Counted from the stretch's first letter, positions 10,866 to 25,400 are shown. The stretch is DNA of 64,000 nt from Hydractinia symbiolongicarpus (GCF_029227915.1 NC_079881.1:31101501-31165500); one strand, 5' to 3'. Notes: generated by a model not told the origin, from the letters alone. Numbers and translations are program-made.

Positions 10866-12733
10866 AAAGTTAGTTCAATTAAGTCCCACAGTCAATCATT
10901 TCATTGTTAAAAGCGATGCAAGCTAGTAATATTAAAAAAAATATCGCTAAATACATGTTGGTACGAATATTTGACCCAACCGTTGTAACTAAAACGGACT
11001 GACACCGTTAGAAAGTCAATGAAATGTAGTTTTTGAAACTGTCGATATTACTTCAGCGCGCGATAACGGATAGGATTAGTCCCACAGTAAAGAATGAGTT
11101 ATTTATCTAAATTTTTAAATGAAGCGCTACACCAGCGTCCAGTGTAATCGCTGAGTTCCGGCAATCACGTCAAATTAAGAATAATGTTATTTCTTGGAGT
11201 CTAATTGTCTCATTTATCAAATTTATCCGGTTTCAGTCTAAAGTTAGTTCAATTAAGTCCCACAGTCAATCGTTTAATTGTTTAAAGCGATGCAACCAAG
11301 TAATATCAGAAAAATACCGCTAAATACATGTTGGTACGAATATGTGACACAACCGTTGAAACTCAAACGGACTGACATCGTTAGAAAGTCAATAAAATGT
11401 AGCTTATGAAACTGTTGATATTTCTTCAGCGCGCGATAAGGGCTAGGATTGGTCTCACAGTAAAGAATAACTTATTTATCTAAATTTTTAAAAGAAGCGC
11501 TACCACAGCGCCCAGTGTAAACGCTGAGTTCCGGCAATCATGTCAAATTGAGAAGAATGTTATTTCTTGGAGTCCAATTTTCTCATTTATCACATTTATT
11601 AGGTCACAGTCCAAAGTTAGTTCAATTAAGTCCCACAGTCAATCGTTTCATTGTTCAAAGCGATGCAACCTAGTAATATCAAAAAAAATATCGCTAAATA
11701 CATGTTGGTACGAATATTTGACCCAACCGTTGTAACTAAAACGGAATAACACGAATAAAAAGTCAATAAGATGTAGTTTTTGAAACTGTCGCTATTTTTT
11801 CAGCGCGCGATAACAGCTAGGATTGGTCCCACAGTGAAAAATGACTTATCAATGTAAATTTTTAAAAGAAGCGCTACACAGCGCCCAGTGTAAACGCTGA
11901 GTTCCGGCAATCATGTTATATTAAGAAGAATGTTATTTCTTGGAGTCCAATTTTCTCATTTATCACATTTATCAGGTCACAGTCCAAGGTTAGTTCAATT
12001 AACTCCCACAGTCATTCGTTTCATTGTTAAAAGCGATGCAACCTAGTAATATCAAAAAAAATATCGTTAAATACATGTTGGTACTAATATCTGACTCAAC
12101 CGTTGTAACTCAAACGGACTGACACCGTTAGAAAGTCAATAAAATGTAGTTTTTGAAACTGTCGATATTTCTTCAGCGCGCGATGACGGCTAGGATTGGT
12201 CCCACAGTAAAAAAATGACTTTTTTAGCTTAATTCTTAAATGACGCGCTACCACAGCGCCCAGTGTAATCGCTAAAGTTCGGCAATCATGTCAAATTAAG
12301 AATAATGTTATTTCTTGGAGTCCAATTGTCTCATTTATCACATTTATCAGGTCACAGTCCAAGATTAGTTCAATTAAGTCCCACAGTCAATCGTTTCATT
12401 GTTTAAAGCGATGCAACCAAGTAATATCAGAAAAATACCGCTAAATACATGTTGGTACGAATATGTGACACAACCGTTGAAACTCAAACGGACTGACATC
12501 GTTAGAAAGTCAATAAAATGTAGCTTATAAAACTGTTGATATTTCTTCAGCGCGCGATAAGGGCTAGGATTGGTCTCACAGTAAAGAATAACTTATTAAT
12601 CTAAATTTTTAAAAGAAGCGCTACCACAGCGCCCAGTGTAATCGCTAAAGTTCGGCAATCATGTCAAATTAAGAATAATGTTATTTCTTGGAGTCCAATT
12701 GTCTCATTTATCACATTTATCAGGTCACAGTCC
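10866..12733. repeat. HOR-B copy 1: five-monomer, 1868-bp unit
   Basis: Anchors 10915, 11289, 11662, 12035 and 12410 recur at 12783, 13157, 13530, 13903 and 14278, all at +1868 bp. The unit has the order GCAAGCTAG type, CCAAGTAATATCAG type, GCGCTACACAGCGCC type, ACTAATATCTGACTC type, and the type with GACGCGC and GCTAAAGTTCGG. The left edge near 10866 is where the upstream sequence (GTGTAAACGC, TTTTCTC) ceases to match its partner (GTGTAATCGC, TTGTCTC). The last monomer of the unit differs between copies over about 12380-12435. Confidence 0.88.
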
Positions 12734-14500
12734 AAAGTTAGTTCAATTAAGTCCCACAGTCAATCATTTCATTGTTAAAAGCGATGCAAGCTAGTAATAT
12801 CAAAAAAAATATCGCTAAATACATGTTGGTACGAATATTTGACCCAACCGTTGTAACTAAAACGGACTGACACCGTTAGAAAGTCAATGAAATGTAGTTT
12901 TTGAAACTGTCGATATTACTTCAGCGCGCGATAACGGATAGGATTAGTCCCACAGTAAAGAATGAGTTATTTATCTAAATTTTTAAATGAAGCGCTACAC
13001 CAGCGTCCAGTGTAATCGCTGAGTTCCGGCAATCACGTCAAATTAAGAATAATGTTATTTCTTGGAGTCTAATTGTCTCATTTATCAAATTTATCCGGTT
13101 TCAGTCTAAAGTTAGTTCAATTAAGTCCCACAGTCAATCGTTTAATTGTTTAAAGCGATGCAACCAAGTAATATCAGAAAAATACCGCTAAATACATGTT
13201 GGTACGAATATGTGACACAACCGTTGAAACTCAAACGGACTGACATCGTTAGAAAGTCAATAAAATGTAGCTTATAAAACTGTTGATATTTCTTCAGCGC
13301 GCGATAAGGGCTAGGATTGGTCTCACAGTAAAGAATAACTTATTTATCTAAATTTTTAAAAGAAGCGCTACCACAGCGCCCAGTGTAAACGCTGAGTTCC
13401 GGCAATCATGTCAAATTGAGAAGAATGTTATTTCTTGGAGTCCAATTTTCTCATTTATCACATTTATTAGGTCACAGTCCAAAGTTAGTTCAATTAAGTC
13501 CCACAGTCAATCGTTTCATTGTTCAAAGCGATGCAACCTAGTAATATCAAAAAAAATATCGCTAAATACATGTTGGTACGAATATTTGACCCAACCGTTG
13601 TAACTAAAACGGAATAACACGAATAAAAAGTCAATAAGATGTAGTTTTTGAAACTGTCGCTATTTTTTCAGCGCGCGATAACAGCTAGGATTGGTCCCAC
13701 AGTGAAAAATGACTTATCAATGTAAATTTTTAAAAGAAGCGCTACACAGCGCCCAGTGTAAACGCTGAGTTCCGGCAATCATGTTATATTAAGAAGAATG
13801 TTATTTCTTGGAGTCCAATTTTCTCATTTATCACATTTATCAGGTCACAGTCCAAGGTTAGTTCAATTAAGTCCCACAGTCATTCGTTTCATTGTTAAAA
13901 GCGATGCAACCTAGTAATATCAAAAAAAATATCGTTAAATACATGTTGGTACTAATATCTGACTCAACCGTTGTAACTCAAACGGACTGACACCGTTAGA
14001 AAGTCAATAAAATGCAGTTTTTGAAACTGTCGATATTTCTTCAGCGCGCGATGACGGCTAGGATTGGTCCCACAGTAAAAAAATGACTTTTTTAGCTTAA
14101 TTCTTAAATGACGCGCTACCACAGCGCCCAGTGTAATCGCTAAAGTTCGGCAATCATGTCAAATTAAGAATAATGTTATTTCTTGGAGTCCAATTGTCTC
14201 ATTTATCACATTTATCAGGTCACAGTCCAAGATTAGTTCAATTAAGTCCCACAGTCATTCGTTTCATTGTTAAAAGCGATGCAACCTAGTAATATCAAAA
14301 AAATGTCGCTAAATACATGTTGGTACGAATATGTGACACAACCGTTGAAACTCAAACGGACTGACATCGTTAGAAAGTCAATAAAATGTAGCTTATAAAA
14401 CTGTTGATATTTCTTCAGCGCGCGATAAGGGCTAGGATTGGTCTCACAGTAAAGAATAACTTATTAATCTAAATTTTTAAAAGAAGCGCTACCACAGCGC
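12734..14500. repeat. HOR-B copy 2
   Basis: This is the tandem partner of 10866-12733 with a constant 1868-bp offset. It is lost near 14500, where GTGTAAACGC replaces GTGTAATCGC. In the fifth monomer (anchor 14278) this copy reads CCTAGTAATATC with AAAATGTCGC, whereas copy 1 reads CCAAGTAATATCAG with AATACCGC. Matching resumes about 60 bases later. Such an internal patch is what gene conversion from another subtype would leave. Confidence 0.86.
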
Positions 14501-17292
14501 CCAGTGTAAACGCTGAGTTCCGGCAATCATGTCAAATTGAGAAGAATGTTATTTCTTGGAGTCCAATTTTCTCATTTATCACATTTATTAGGTCACAGTC
14601 CAAAGTTAGTTCAATTAAGTCCCACAGTCAATCGTTTCATTGTTAAAAGCGATGCAACCTAGTAATATCAAAAAAAATATCGCTAAATACATGTTGTACG
14701 AATATTTGACCCAACCGTTGTAACTAAAACGGACTGACACGAATAAAAAGTCAATAAGATGTAGTTTTTGAAACTGTCGCTATTTTTTCAGCGCGCGATA
14801 ACGGCTAGGATTGGTCCCACAGTGAAAAATGACTTATCAATGTAAATTTTTAAAAGAAGCGCTACACAGCGCCCAGTGTAAACGCTGAGTTCCGGCAATC
14901 ATGTTATATTAAGAAGAATGTTATTTCTTGGAGTCCAATTGTCTCATTTATCACATTTATCAGGTCACAGTCCAAGATTAGTTCAATTAAGTCCCACAGT
15001 CATTCGTTTCATTGTTAAAAGCGATGCAACCTAGTAATATCAAAAAAATGTCGCTAAATACATGTTGGTACGAATATGTGACACAACCGTTGAAACTCAA
15101 ACGGACTGACATCGTTAGAAAGTCAGTGAAATGTAGCCTTTGAAACTGTCTCTATTTCTTCAGCGCGCGCTAACGGCTAGGATTGGTCCCACAGTAAAAA
15201 AATGCCTTTTTTTAGCTTAATTCTTAAATGACGCGCTACCACAGCGCCCAATGTAATCGCTAAAGTTCGGCAATCATGTCAAATTCAGAAGAATGTTATT
15301 TCTTGGAGTCCAATTGTCTCATTTATCACATTTATCAGGACACAGTCCAAAGTTGGTTCAATTAAGTCCCACAGTCATTCGTTTCATTGTTAAAAGCGAT
15401 GCAACCTAGTAATATCGAAACAAATATCGCTAAATACATGTTGGTACGAATATGTGACCCAACCGTTCTAACTCAAACGGACTGACACCGTTAGAAAGTC
15501 AATGAAATTTAGTTTTTAAAACTGTCGATATTACTTCAGCGCGCGATAACAGATTGGATTGGTCCCACAGTAAAGAATGACTTATTAAACTAAATTTTTA
15601 AATGAAGTGCTACCACAGCGCCCAGTGTAAACGCTGAGTTCCGGCAATCATGTCAAATTGAGAAGAATGTTATTTCTTGGAGTCCAATTTTCTCATTTAT
15701 CACATTTATTAGGTCACAGTCCAAAGTTAGTTCAATTAAGTCCCACAGTCAATCGTTTCATTGTTAAAAGAGATGCAAGCTAGTAATATCTAAAAAAATA
15801 TCGCTAAATACATGTTGGTACGAATATTTGACCCAACCGTTGTAACTAAAACGGACTGACACCGTTAGAAAGTCAATGAAATGTAGTTTTTGAAACTGTC
15901 GATATTACTTCAGCGCGCGATAACAGATAGGATTAGTCCCACAGTAAAGAATGACTTATTAAACTAAATTTTTAAATGAAGTGCTACCACAGCGCCCAGT
16001 GTAATCGCTGAAGTTCGGCAGTCATGTCAAATTAAGAAGAATGTTATTTCTTGGAGTCCAATTGTCTCATTTATCACATTTATCATGTCACAGTCCAAAG
16101 TTAGTTCAATTAAGTCCCACAGTCATTCGTTTCATTGTTAAAAGCGATGCAACCTAGTAATATCAAAACAAATATCGCTAAATACATGTTGGTACGAATA
16201 TGTGACCCAACCGTTGTAACTCAAACTGACTGACACCGTTAAAAAGTCAATGAAATGTAGTTTTTGAAACTGTCTATATTTCTTCAGCGCGCGATAACGG
16301 CTAGGATTGGTTCCACAGTAAAAAATGACTTATTAATCTAAATTTTTAAATGAAGTGCTACCACAGCGCCCAGTGTTATCGCTGAGTTCCGGCAATCATG
16401 CCAAATTGAGAAGAATGTTATTTCTTGGAGTCAAATTTTCTCATTTATCACATTTATTAGGTCACAGTCCAAAGTTAGTTCAATTAAGTCCCACAGTCAA
16501 TCGTTTCATTGTTAAAAGAGATGCAAGCTAGTAATATCTAAAAAAATATCGCTAAATACATGTTGGTACGAATATTTGACCCAACCGTTGTAACTAAAAC
16601 GGACTGACACCGTTAGAAAGTCAATGAAATGTAGTTTTTGAAACTGTCGATATTACTTCAGCGCGCGATAACAGATAGGATTAGTCCCACAGTAAAGAAT
16701 GAGTTATTTATCTAAATTTTTAAATGAAGCGCTACACCAGCGTCCAGTGTAATCGCTGAGTTCCGGCAATCACGTCAAATTAAGAAGAATGTTATTTCTT
16801 GGAGTCTAATTGTCTCATTTATCAAATTTATCCGGTTGCAGTCTAAAGTTAGTTCAATTAAGTTCCACAGTCAATCGTTTCATTGTTTAAAGCGATGCAA
16901 CCAAGTAATATCAGAAAAATACCGCTAAATACATGTTGGTACGAATATGTGACACAACCGTTGAAACTCAAACGGACTGACATCGTTAGAAAGTCAATAA
17001 AATGTAGTTTATAAAGCTGTTGATATTTCTTCAGCGCGCGATAAGGGCTAGGATTGGTCTCACAGTAAAGAATAACTTATTTATCTAAATTTTTAAAAGA
17101 AGCGCTACCACAGCGCCCAGTGTAAACGCTGAGTTCCGGCAATCATGTCAAATTGAGAAGAATGTTATTTCTTGGAGTCCAATTTTCTCATTTATCACAT
17201 TTATTAGGTCACAGTCCAAAGTTAGTTCAATTAAGTCCCACAGTCAATCGTTTCATTGTTAAAAGCGATGCAACCTAGTAATATCAAAAAAA
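14501..17292. repeat. Transitional monomers between HOR-B and HOR-C
   Basis: The anchors are at 14651, 15023, 15398, 15772, 16146, 16520, 16894 and 17267. Monomers 15772 and 16520 are a two-monomer repeat (offset 748) sharing AGATGCAAGCTAG and ATATCTAAAAAAATATCG. Monomers 15023 and 15398 match 19139 and 19512 at about 4115 bp (11 monomers), so the components of HOR-C are already present but not yet in its final order. Nothing other than satellite is seen. Confidence 0.85.
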
Positions 17293-20200
17293 ATATCGCT
17301 AAATACATGTTGGTACGAATATTTGACCCAACCGTTGTAACTAAAACGGACTGACACCAATAAAAAGTCAATAAGATGTAGTTTTTGAAACTGTCGCTAT
17401 TTTTTCAGCGCGCGATAACGGCTAGGATTGGTCCCACAGTAAAAAATGAAATATCAATGTAAATTTTTAAAAGAAGCGCTACACAGCGCCCAGTGTAAAC
17501 GCTGAGTTCCGGCAATCATGTTATATTAAGAAGAACGTTATTTCTTGGAGTCCAATTTTCTCATTTATCACATTTATCAGGTCACAGTCCAAGGTTAGTT
17601 CAATTAAGTCCCACAGTCACTCGTTTCATTGTTAAAAGCGATGCAACCTAGTAATATCAAAAAAAAATATCGTTAAATACATGTTGGTACTAATATCTGA
17701 CTCAACTGTTGTAACTCAAACGGACTGACACCGTTAGAAAGTCAATAACATGTAGTTTTTGAAACTGTCGATATTTCTACGGCGCGCGATGACGGCTAGG
17801 ATTGGTCCCGCAATAAAAAATGAGTTATTAATCTAAATTTTTAAATGAGGTGCTACAACAGCGCCCAGTGTTATCGCTGAGTTCCGGCAATCATGTAAAA
17901 TTGAGAAGAATGTTATTTCTTGGAGTCCAATTTTCTCATTTATCACATTTAATAGGTCACAGTCCAAAGTTAGTTCAATTAAGTCCCACAGTCAATCGTT
18001 TCATTGTTAAAAGCGATGCAAGCTAGTAATATCAAAAAAAATATCGCTAAATACATGTTGGTACGAATATTTGACCCAACCGTTGTAACTAAAACGGACT
18101 GACACCGTTAGAAAGTCAATGAAATGTAGTTTTTAAAACTGTGGATATTACTTCAGCGCGCGATAACGGATAGGATTGGTCCCACAGTAAAGAATGAGTT
18201 ATTTATCTAAATTTTTAAATGAAGCGCTACACCAGCGTCCAGTGTAATCGCTGAGTTCAGGCAATCACGTCAAATTAAGAAGAATGTTATTTCTTGGAGT
18301 CTAATTGTCTCATTTATCAAATTTATCAGGTTACAGTCTAAAGTTAGTTCAATTAAGTCCCACAGTCAATCGTTTCATTGTTTAAAGCGATGCAACCAAG
18401 TAATATCAGAAAAATACCGCTAAATACATGTTGGTACGAATATGTGACACAACCGTTGAAACTCAAACGGACTGACATCGTTAGTAAGTCAGTGAAATGT
18501 AGCCTTTGACACTGTCTCTATTTCTTCAGCGCGCGCTAACGGCTAGGATTGGTCCCACAGTAAAAAAATGACTTTTTTTAGCTTAATTCTTAAATGACGC
18601 GCTACCACAGCGCCCAGTGTAATCGCTAAAGTTCGGCAATCATGTCAAATTAAGAATAATGTTATTTCTTGGAGACCAATTGTCTCATTTATCACATTTA
18701 TCAGGTCACAGTCCAAGATTAGTTCAATTAAGTCCCACAGTCAATCGTTTCATTGTTAAAAGCGATGCAACCTAGTAATATCAAAAAAATGTCGCTAAAT
18801 ACATGTTTGTACGAACATGTGACACAACCGTTGAAACTCAAACGGACTGACATCGTTAGAAAGTCAGTGAAATGTAGCCTTTGAAACTGTCTCTATTTCT
18901 TCAGCGCGCGCTAACGGCTAGGATTGGTCCCACAGTTAAAAAATGACTTTTTTTAGCTTAATTTTTAAATGACGCGCTACCACAGCGCCCAGTGTAATCG
19001 CTAAAGTTCGGCAATCATGTCAAATTAAGAATAATGTTATTTCTTGGAGTCCAATTGTCTCATTTATCACATTTATCAGGTCACAGTCCAAGATTAGTTC
19101 AATTAAGTCCCACAGTCATTCGTTTCATTGTTAAAAGCGATGCAACCTAGTAATATCAAAAAAATGTCGCTAAATACATGTTGGTACGAATATGTGACCC
19201 AACCGTTCTAACTCAAACGGACTGACACCGTTAGAAAGTCAATGACATGTAGTTTTTGAAACTGTCGATATTTCTTCAGCGCGCGATAACAGATAGGATT
19301 GGTCCCACAGTAAAGAATGACTTATTTATCTACATTTTTAAATGAAGCGCTAAACCAGCGTACAGTGTAATCGCTGAAGTTCGGCAATCATGTCAAATTC
19401 AGAAGAATGTTATTTCTTGGAGTCCAATTGTCTCATTTATCACATTTATCAGGACACAGTCCAAAGTTAGTTCAATTAAGTCCCACAGTCATTCGTTTCA
19501 TTATTAAAAGCGATGCAACCTAGTAATATCGAAACAAATATCGCTAAATACATGTTGGTACAAATATGTGACCCAACCGTTCTAACTCAAACGGACTGAC
19601 ACCGTTAGAAAGTCAATGAAATGTCGTTTTTAAAACTGTCGATATTACTTCAGCGCGCGATAACAGATTGGATTGGTCCCACAGTAAAGAATGACTTATT
19701 AAACTAAATTTTTAAATGAAGTGCTACCACAGCGCCCAGTGTAATCGCTGAAGTTCGGCAGTCATGTCAAATTAAGAAGAATGTTATTTCTTGGAGTCCA
19801 ATTGTCTCATTTATCACATTTATCATGTCACAGTCCAAAGTTAGTTCAATTAAGTCCCACAGTCATTCGTTTCATTGTTAAAAGCGATGCAACCTAGTAA
19901 TATCAAAACAAATATCGCTAAATACATGTTGGTACGAATATGTGACCCAACCGTTGTAACTCAAACGGACTGACACCGTTAAAAAGTCAATGAAATGTAG
20001 TTTTTGAAACTATCTATATTTCTTCAGCGCGTAATAACGGCTAGGATTGGTTCCACAGTAAAAAATGACTTATTAATCTAAATTTTTAAATGAAGTGCTA
20101 CCACAGCGCCCAGTGTTATCGCTGAGTTCCGGCAATCATGTCAAATTGAGAAGAATGTTATTTCTTGGAGTCAAATTTTCTCATTTATCACATTTGTTAG

Positions 20201-21779
20201 GTCACAGTCCAAAGTTAGTTCAATTAAGTCCCACAGTCATTCGTTTCATTGTTAAAAGCGATGCAACCTAGTAATATCAAAAAAATGTCGCTAAATACAT
20301 GTTGGTACGAATATGTGACACAACCGTTGAAACTCAAACGGACTGACATCGTTAGAAAGTCAATAAAATGTAGCTTATAAAACTGTTGATATTTCTTCAG
20401 CGCGCGATAAGGGCTAGGATTGGTCTCACAGTAAAGAATAACTTATTTATCTAAATTTTTAAAAGAAGCGCTACCACAGCGCCCAGTGTAAACGCTGAGT
20501 TCCGGCAATCATGTCAAATTGAGAAGAATGTTATTTCTTGGAGTCCAATTTTCTCATTTATCACATTTATTAGGTCACAGTCCAAAGTTAGTTCAATTAA
20601 GTCCCACAGTCAATCGTTTCATTGTTAAAAGCGATGCAACCTAGTAATATAAAAAAAAAATATCGCTAAATACATGTTGGTACGAATATTTGACCCAACC
20701 GTTGTAACTAAAACGGACTGACTCCAATAAAAAGTCAATAAGATGTAGTTTTTGAAACTGTCGCTATTTCTTCAGCGCGCGATAACGGCTAGGATTGGTC
20801 CCACAGTAAAAAATGACTTATCAATGTAAATTTTTAAAAGAAGCGCTACACAGCGCTCAGTGTAAACGCTGAGTTTCGGCAATCATGTTATATTAAGAAG
20901 AATGTTATTTCTTGGAGTCCAATTTTCTCATTTATCACATTTATCAGGTCACAGTCCAAGGTTAGTTCAATTAAGTCCCACAGTCATTCGTTTCATTGTT
21001 AAAAGCGATGCAACCTAGTAATATCAAAAAAAATATCGTTAAATACATGTTGGTACTAATATCTGACTCAACCGTTGTAACTCAAACGGACTGACACCGT
21101 TAGAAAGTCAATAAAATGTAGTTTTTGAAACTGTCGATATTTCTTCAGCGCGCGATGACGGCTAGGATTGGTCCCGCAATAAAAAATGAGTTATTAATCT
21201 AAATTTTTAAATGAGGTGCTACCACAGCGCCCAGTGTTATCGCTGAGTTCCGGCAATCATGTAAAATTGAGAAGAATGTTATTTCTTGGAGTCAAATTTT
21301 CTCATTTATCACATTTGTTAGGTCACAGTCCAAAGTTAGTTCAATTAAGTCCCACAGTCATTCGTTTCATTGTTAAAAGCGATGCAACCTAGTAATATCA
21401 AAAAAATGTCGCTAAATACATGTTGGTACGAATATGTGACACAACCGTTGAAACTCAAACGGACTGACATCGTTAGAAAGTCAATAAAATGTAGCTTATA
21501 AAACTGTTGATATTTCTTCAGCGCGCGATAAGGGCTAGGATTGGTCTCACAGTAAAGAATAACTTATTTATCTAAATTTTTAAAAGAAGCGCTACCACAG
21601 CGCCCAGTGTAAACGCTGAGTTCCGGCAATCATGTCAAATTGAGAAGAATGTTATTTCTTGGAGTCCAATTTTCTCATTTATCACATTTATTAGGTCACA
21701 GTCCAAAGTTAGTTCAATTAAGTCCCACAGTCAATCGTTTCATTGTTAAAAGCGATGCAACCTAGTAATATAAAAAAAA
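17293..21779. repeat. HOR-C version 1: twelve monomers, 4487 bp
   Basis: Anchors 17640, 18015, 18389, 18764, 19139, 19512 and 19886 match 22128, 22502, 22876, 23251, 23626, 23999 and 24373 at 4487-4488 bp, with the subtypes in the same order. Shared rare states include CTGTGGATATTACTTC and GTTCAGGCAATCACG. It differs from the next versions by scattered substitutions (for example GTGCTACAACAG against GTGCTACCACAG) and by one additional monomer near its end. It is therefore an older, more diverged relative of versions 2 and 3. Confidence 0.82.
20100..21220. repeat. Three-monomer (1121-bp) duplication, copy 1
   Basis: Anchors 20260, 20633 and 21007 recur at 21381, 21754 and 22128 with a constant 1121-bp offset. 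Shared private states include CATTTGTTAGG, AATATAAAAAAAAAATATCG and GACTCCAATAAAAAG. The duplication lies across the boundary between HOR-C versions 1 and 2, and accounts for the twelfth monomer of version 1. Confidence 0.87.
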
Positions 21780-22400
21780 AATATCGCTAAATACATGTTG
21801 GTACGAATATTTGACCCAACCGTTGTAACTAAAACGGACTGACTCCAATAAAAAGTCAATAAGATGTAGTTTTTGAAACTGTCGCTATTTCTTCAGCGCG
21901 CGATAACGGCTAGGATTGGTCCCACAGTAAAAAATGACTTATCAATGTAAATTTTTAAAAGAAGCGCTACACAGCGCTCAGTGTAAACGCTGAGTTTCGG
22001 CAATCATGTTATATTAAGAAGAATTTTATTTCTTGGAGTCCAATTTTCTCATTTATCACATTTATCAGGTCACAGTCCAAGGTTAGTTCAATTAAGTCCC
22101 ACAGTCATTCGTTTCATTGTTAAAAGCGATGCAACCTAGTAATATCAAAAAAAATATCGTTAAATACATGTTGGTACTAATATCTGACTCAACCGTTGTA
22201 ACTCAAACGGACTGACACCGTTAGAAAGTCAATAAAATGTAGTTTTTGAAACTGTCGATATTTCTTCAGCGCGCGATGACGGCTAGGATTGGTCCCGCAA
22301 TAAAAAATGAGTTATTAATCTAAATTTTTAAATGAGGTGCTACCACAGCGCCCAGTGTTATCGCTGAGTTCCGGCAATCATGTAAAATTGAGAAGAATGT
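21221..22400. repeat. Three-monomer duplication, copy 2
   Basis: This is the tandem partner of 20100-21220. The match runs to about 22400, where TTATTCCTTGGAGTCC replaces TTATTTCTTGGAGTC. Its last part is also the start of HOR-C version 2. At about 22025 this copy has GAATTTTATTTC where copy 1 has GAATGTTATTTC, a change that version 3 of HOR-C shares. Confidence 0.86.
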
Positions 22401-25400
22401 TATTCCTTGGAGTCCAATTTTCTTATTTATCACATTTAATAGGTCACAGTCCAAAGTTAGTTCAATTAAGTCCCACAGTCAATCGTTTCATTGTTAAAAG
22501 CGATGCAAGCTAGTAATATCAAAAAAAATATCGCTAAATACATGTTGGTACGAATATTTGACCCAACCGTTGTAACTAAAACGGACTGACACCGTTAGAA
22601 AGTCAATGAAATGTAGTTTTTGAAACTGTGGATATTACTTCAGCGCGCGATAACGGATAGGATTGGTCCCACAGTAAAGAATGAGTTATTAATCTAAATT
22701 TTTAAATGAAGCGCTACACCAGCGTCCAGTGTAATCGCTGAGTTCAGGCAATCACGTCAAATTAAGAAGAATGTTATTTCTTGGAGTCTAATTGTCTCAT
22801 TTATGAAATTTATCAGGTTACAGTCTATAGTTAGTTCAATTAAGTCCCACAGTCAATCGTTTCATTGTTTAAAAAGATGCAACCAAGTAATATCAGAAAA
22901 ATACCGCTAAATACATGTTGGTACGAATATGTGACACAACCGTTGAAACTCAAACGGACTGACATCGTTAGAAAGTCAGTGAAATGTAGCCTTTGAAACT
23001 GTCTCTATTTCTTCAGCGCGCGCTAACGGCTAGGATTGGTCCCACAGTAAAAAAATGACTTTTTTTAGCTTAATTCTTAAATGACGCGCTACCACAGCGC
23101 CCAGTGTAATCGCTAAAGTTCGGCAATCATGTCAAATTAAGAATAATGTTATTTCTTGGAGTCCAATTGTCTCATTTATCACATTTATCAGGTCACAGTC
23201 CAAGATTAGTTCAATTAAGTCCCACAGTCATTCGTTTCATTGTTAAAAGCGATGCAACCTAGTAATATCAAAAAAATGTCACTAAATACATGTTGGTACG
23301 AATATGTGACACAACCGTTGAAACTCAAACGGACTGACATCGTTAGAAAGTCAGTGAAATGTAGCCTTTGAAACTGTCTCTATTTCTTCAGCACGCGCTA
23401 ACGGCTAGGATTGGTCCCACAGTAAAAAAATGACTTTTTTTAGCTTAATTCTTAAATGACGCGCTACCACAGCGCCCAGTGTAATCACTAAAATTCGGCA
23501 ATCATGTCAAATTGAGAATAATGTTATATCTTGGAGTCCAATTGTCTCATTTATCACATTTATCAGGTCACAGTCCAAGATTAGTTCAATTAAGTCCCAC
23601 AGTCATTCGTTTCATTGTTAAAAGCGATGCAACCTAGTAATATCAAAAAAATGTCGCTAAATACATGTTGGTACGAATATGTGACCCAACCGTTCTAACT
23701 CAAACGGACTGACACCGTTAGAAAGTCAATGACATGTAGTTTTTGAAACTGTCGATATTTTTTCAGCGCGCGATAACAGATAGGATTGGTCCCACAGTAA
23801 AGAATGACTTATTTATCTAAATTTTTAAATGAAGCGCTAAACCAGCGTACAGTGTAATCGCTGAAGTTCGGCAATCATGTCAAATTCAGAAGAATGTTAT
23901 TTCTTGGAGTCCAATTGTCTCATTTATCACATTTATCAGGACACAGTCCAAAGTTAGTTCAATTAAGTCCCACAGTCATTCGTTTCATTGTTAAAAGCGA
24001 TGCAACCTAGTAATATCGAAACAAATATCGCTAAATACATGTTGGTACGAATATGTGACCCAACCGTTCTAACTCAAACGGACTGACACCGTTAAAAAGT
24101 CAATGAAATGTAGTTTTTAAAACTGTCGATATTACTTCAGCGCGCGATAACAGATTGGATTGGTCCCACAGTAAAGAATGACTTATTAAACTAAATTTTT
24201 ACATGAAGTGCTACCACAGCACCCAGTGTAATCGCTGAAGTTCGGCAGTCATGTCAAATTAAGAAGAATGTTATTTCTTGGAGTCCAATTGTCTCATTTA
24301 TCACATTTATCATGTCACAGTCCAAAGTTAGTTCAATTAAGTCCCACAGTCATTCGTTTCATTGTTAAAAGCGATGCAACCTAGTAATATCAAAACAAAT
24401 ATCGCTAAATACATGTTCGTACGAATATGTGACCCAACTGTTGTAACTCAAACGGACTAACACCGTTAGAAAGTCAATGAAATGTAGTTTTTGAAACTGT
24501 CTATACTTCTTCAGCGCGCGATAACGGCTAGGATTAGTTCCACAGTAAAAAATGAGTTAATAATCTAAATTTTTAAATGAAGTGCTACCACAGCGCCCAG
24601 TGTTATCGCTGAGTTCCGGCAATCATGCCAAATTGAGAAGAATGTTATTTCTTGGAGTCAAATTTTCTCATTTATCACATTTATTAGGTCACAGTAAAAA
24701 GTTAGTTCAATTAAGTCCCACAGTCATTCGTTTCATTGTTAAAAGCGATGCAACCTAGTAATATCAAAACAAATATCGCTAAATACATGTTGGTACGAAT
24801 ATGTGACCCAACCGTTGTAAATCAAACGGACTGACACCGTTAGAAAGTCAATAAAATGTAGTTTATAGAACTGTTGATATTTCTTCAGCGCGCGATAAGG
24901 GCTAGGATTGGTCTCACAGTAAAGAATAACTTATTTATCTAAATTTTTAAAAGAAGCGCTACCACAGAGCCCAGTGTAAACGCTGAGTTCCGGCAATCAT
25001 GTCAAATTGAGAAGAATGTTATTTCTTGGAGTCCAATTTTCTCATTTATCACATTTATTAGGTCACAGTAAAAAGTTAGTTCAATTAAGTCCCACAGTCA
25101 ATCGTTTCATTGTTAAAAGCGATGCAACCTAGTAATATGAAAAAAAATATCGCTAAATACATGTTGGTACGAATATTTGACCCAACCGTTGTAACTAAAA
25201 CGGACTGACACCAATAAAAAGTCAATAAGATGTAGTTTTTGAAACTGTCGCTATTTCTTCAGCGCGCGATAACGGCTAGGATTGGTCCCACAGTAAAAAA
25301 TGACTTATCAATGTAAATTTTTAAAAGAAGCGCTACACAGCGCCCAGTGTAAACGCTGAGTTCCGGCAATCATGTTGTATTAAGAAGAATGTTATTTCTT

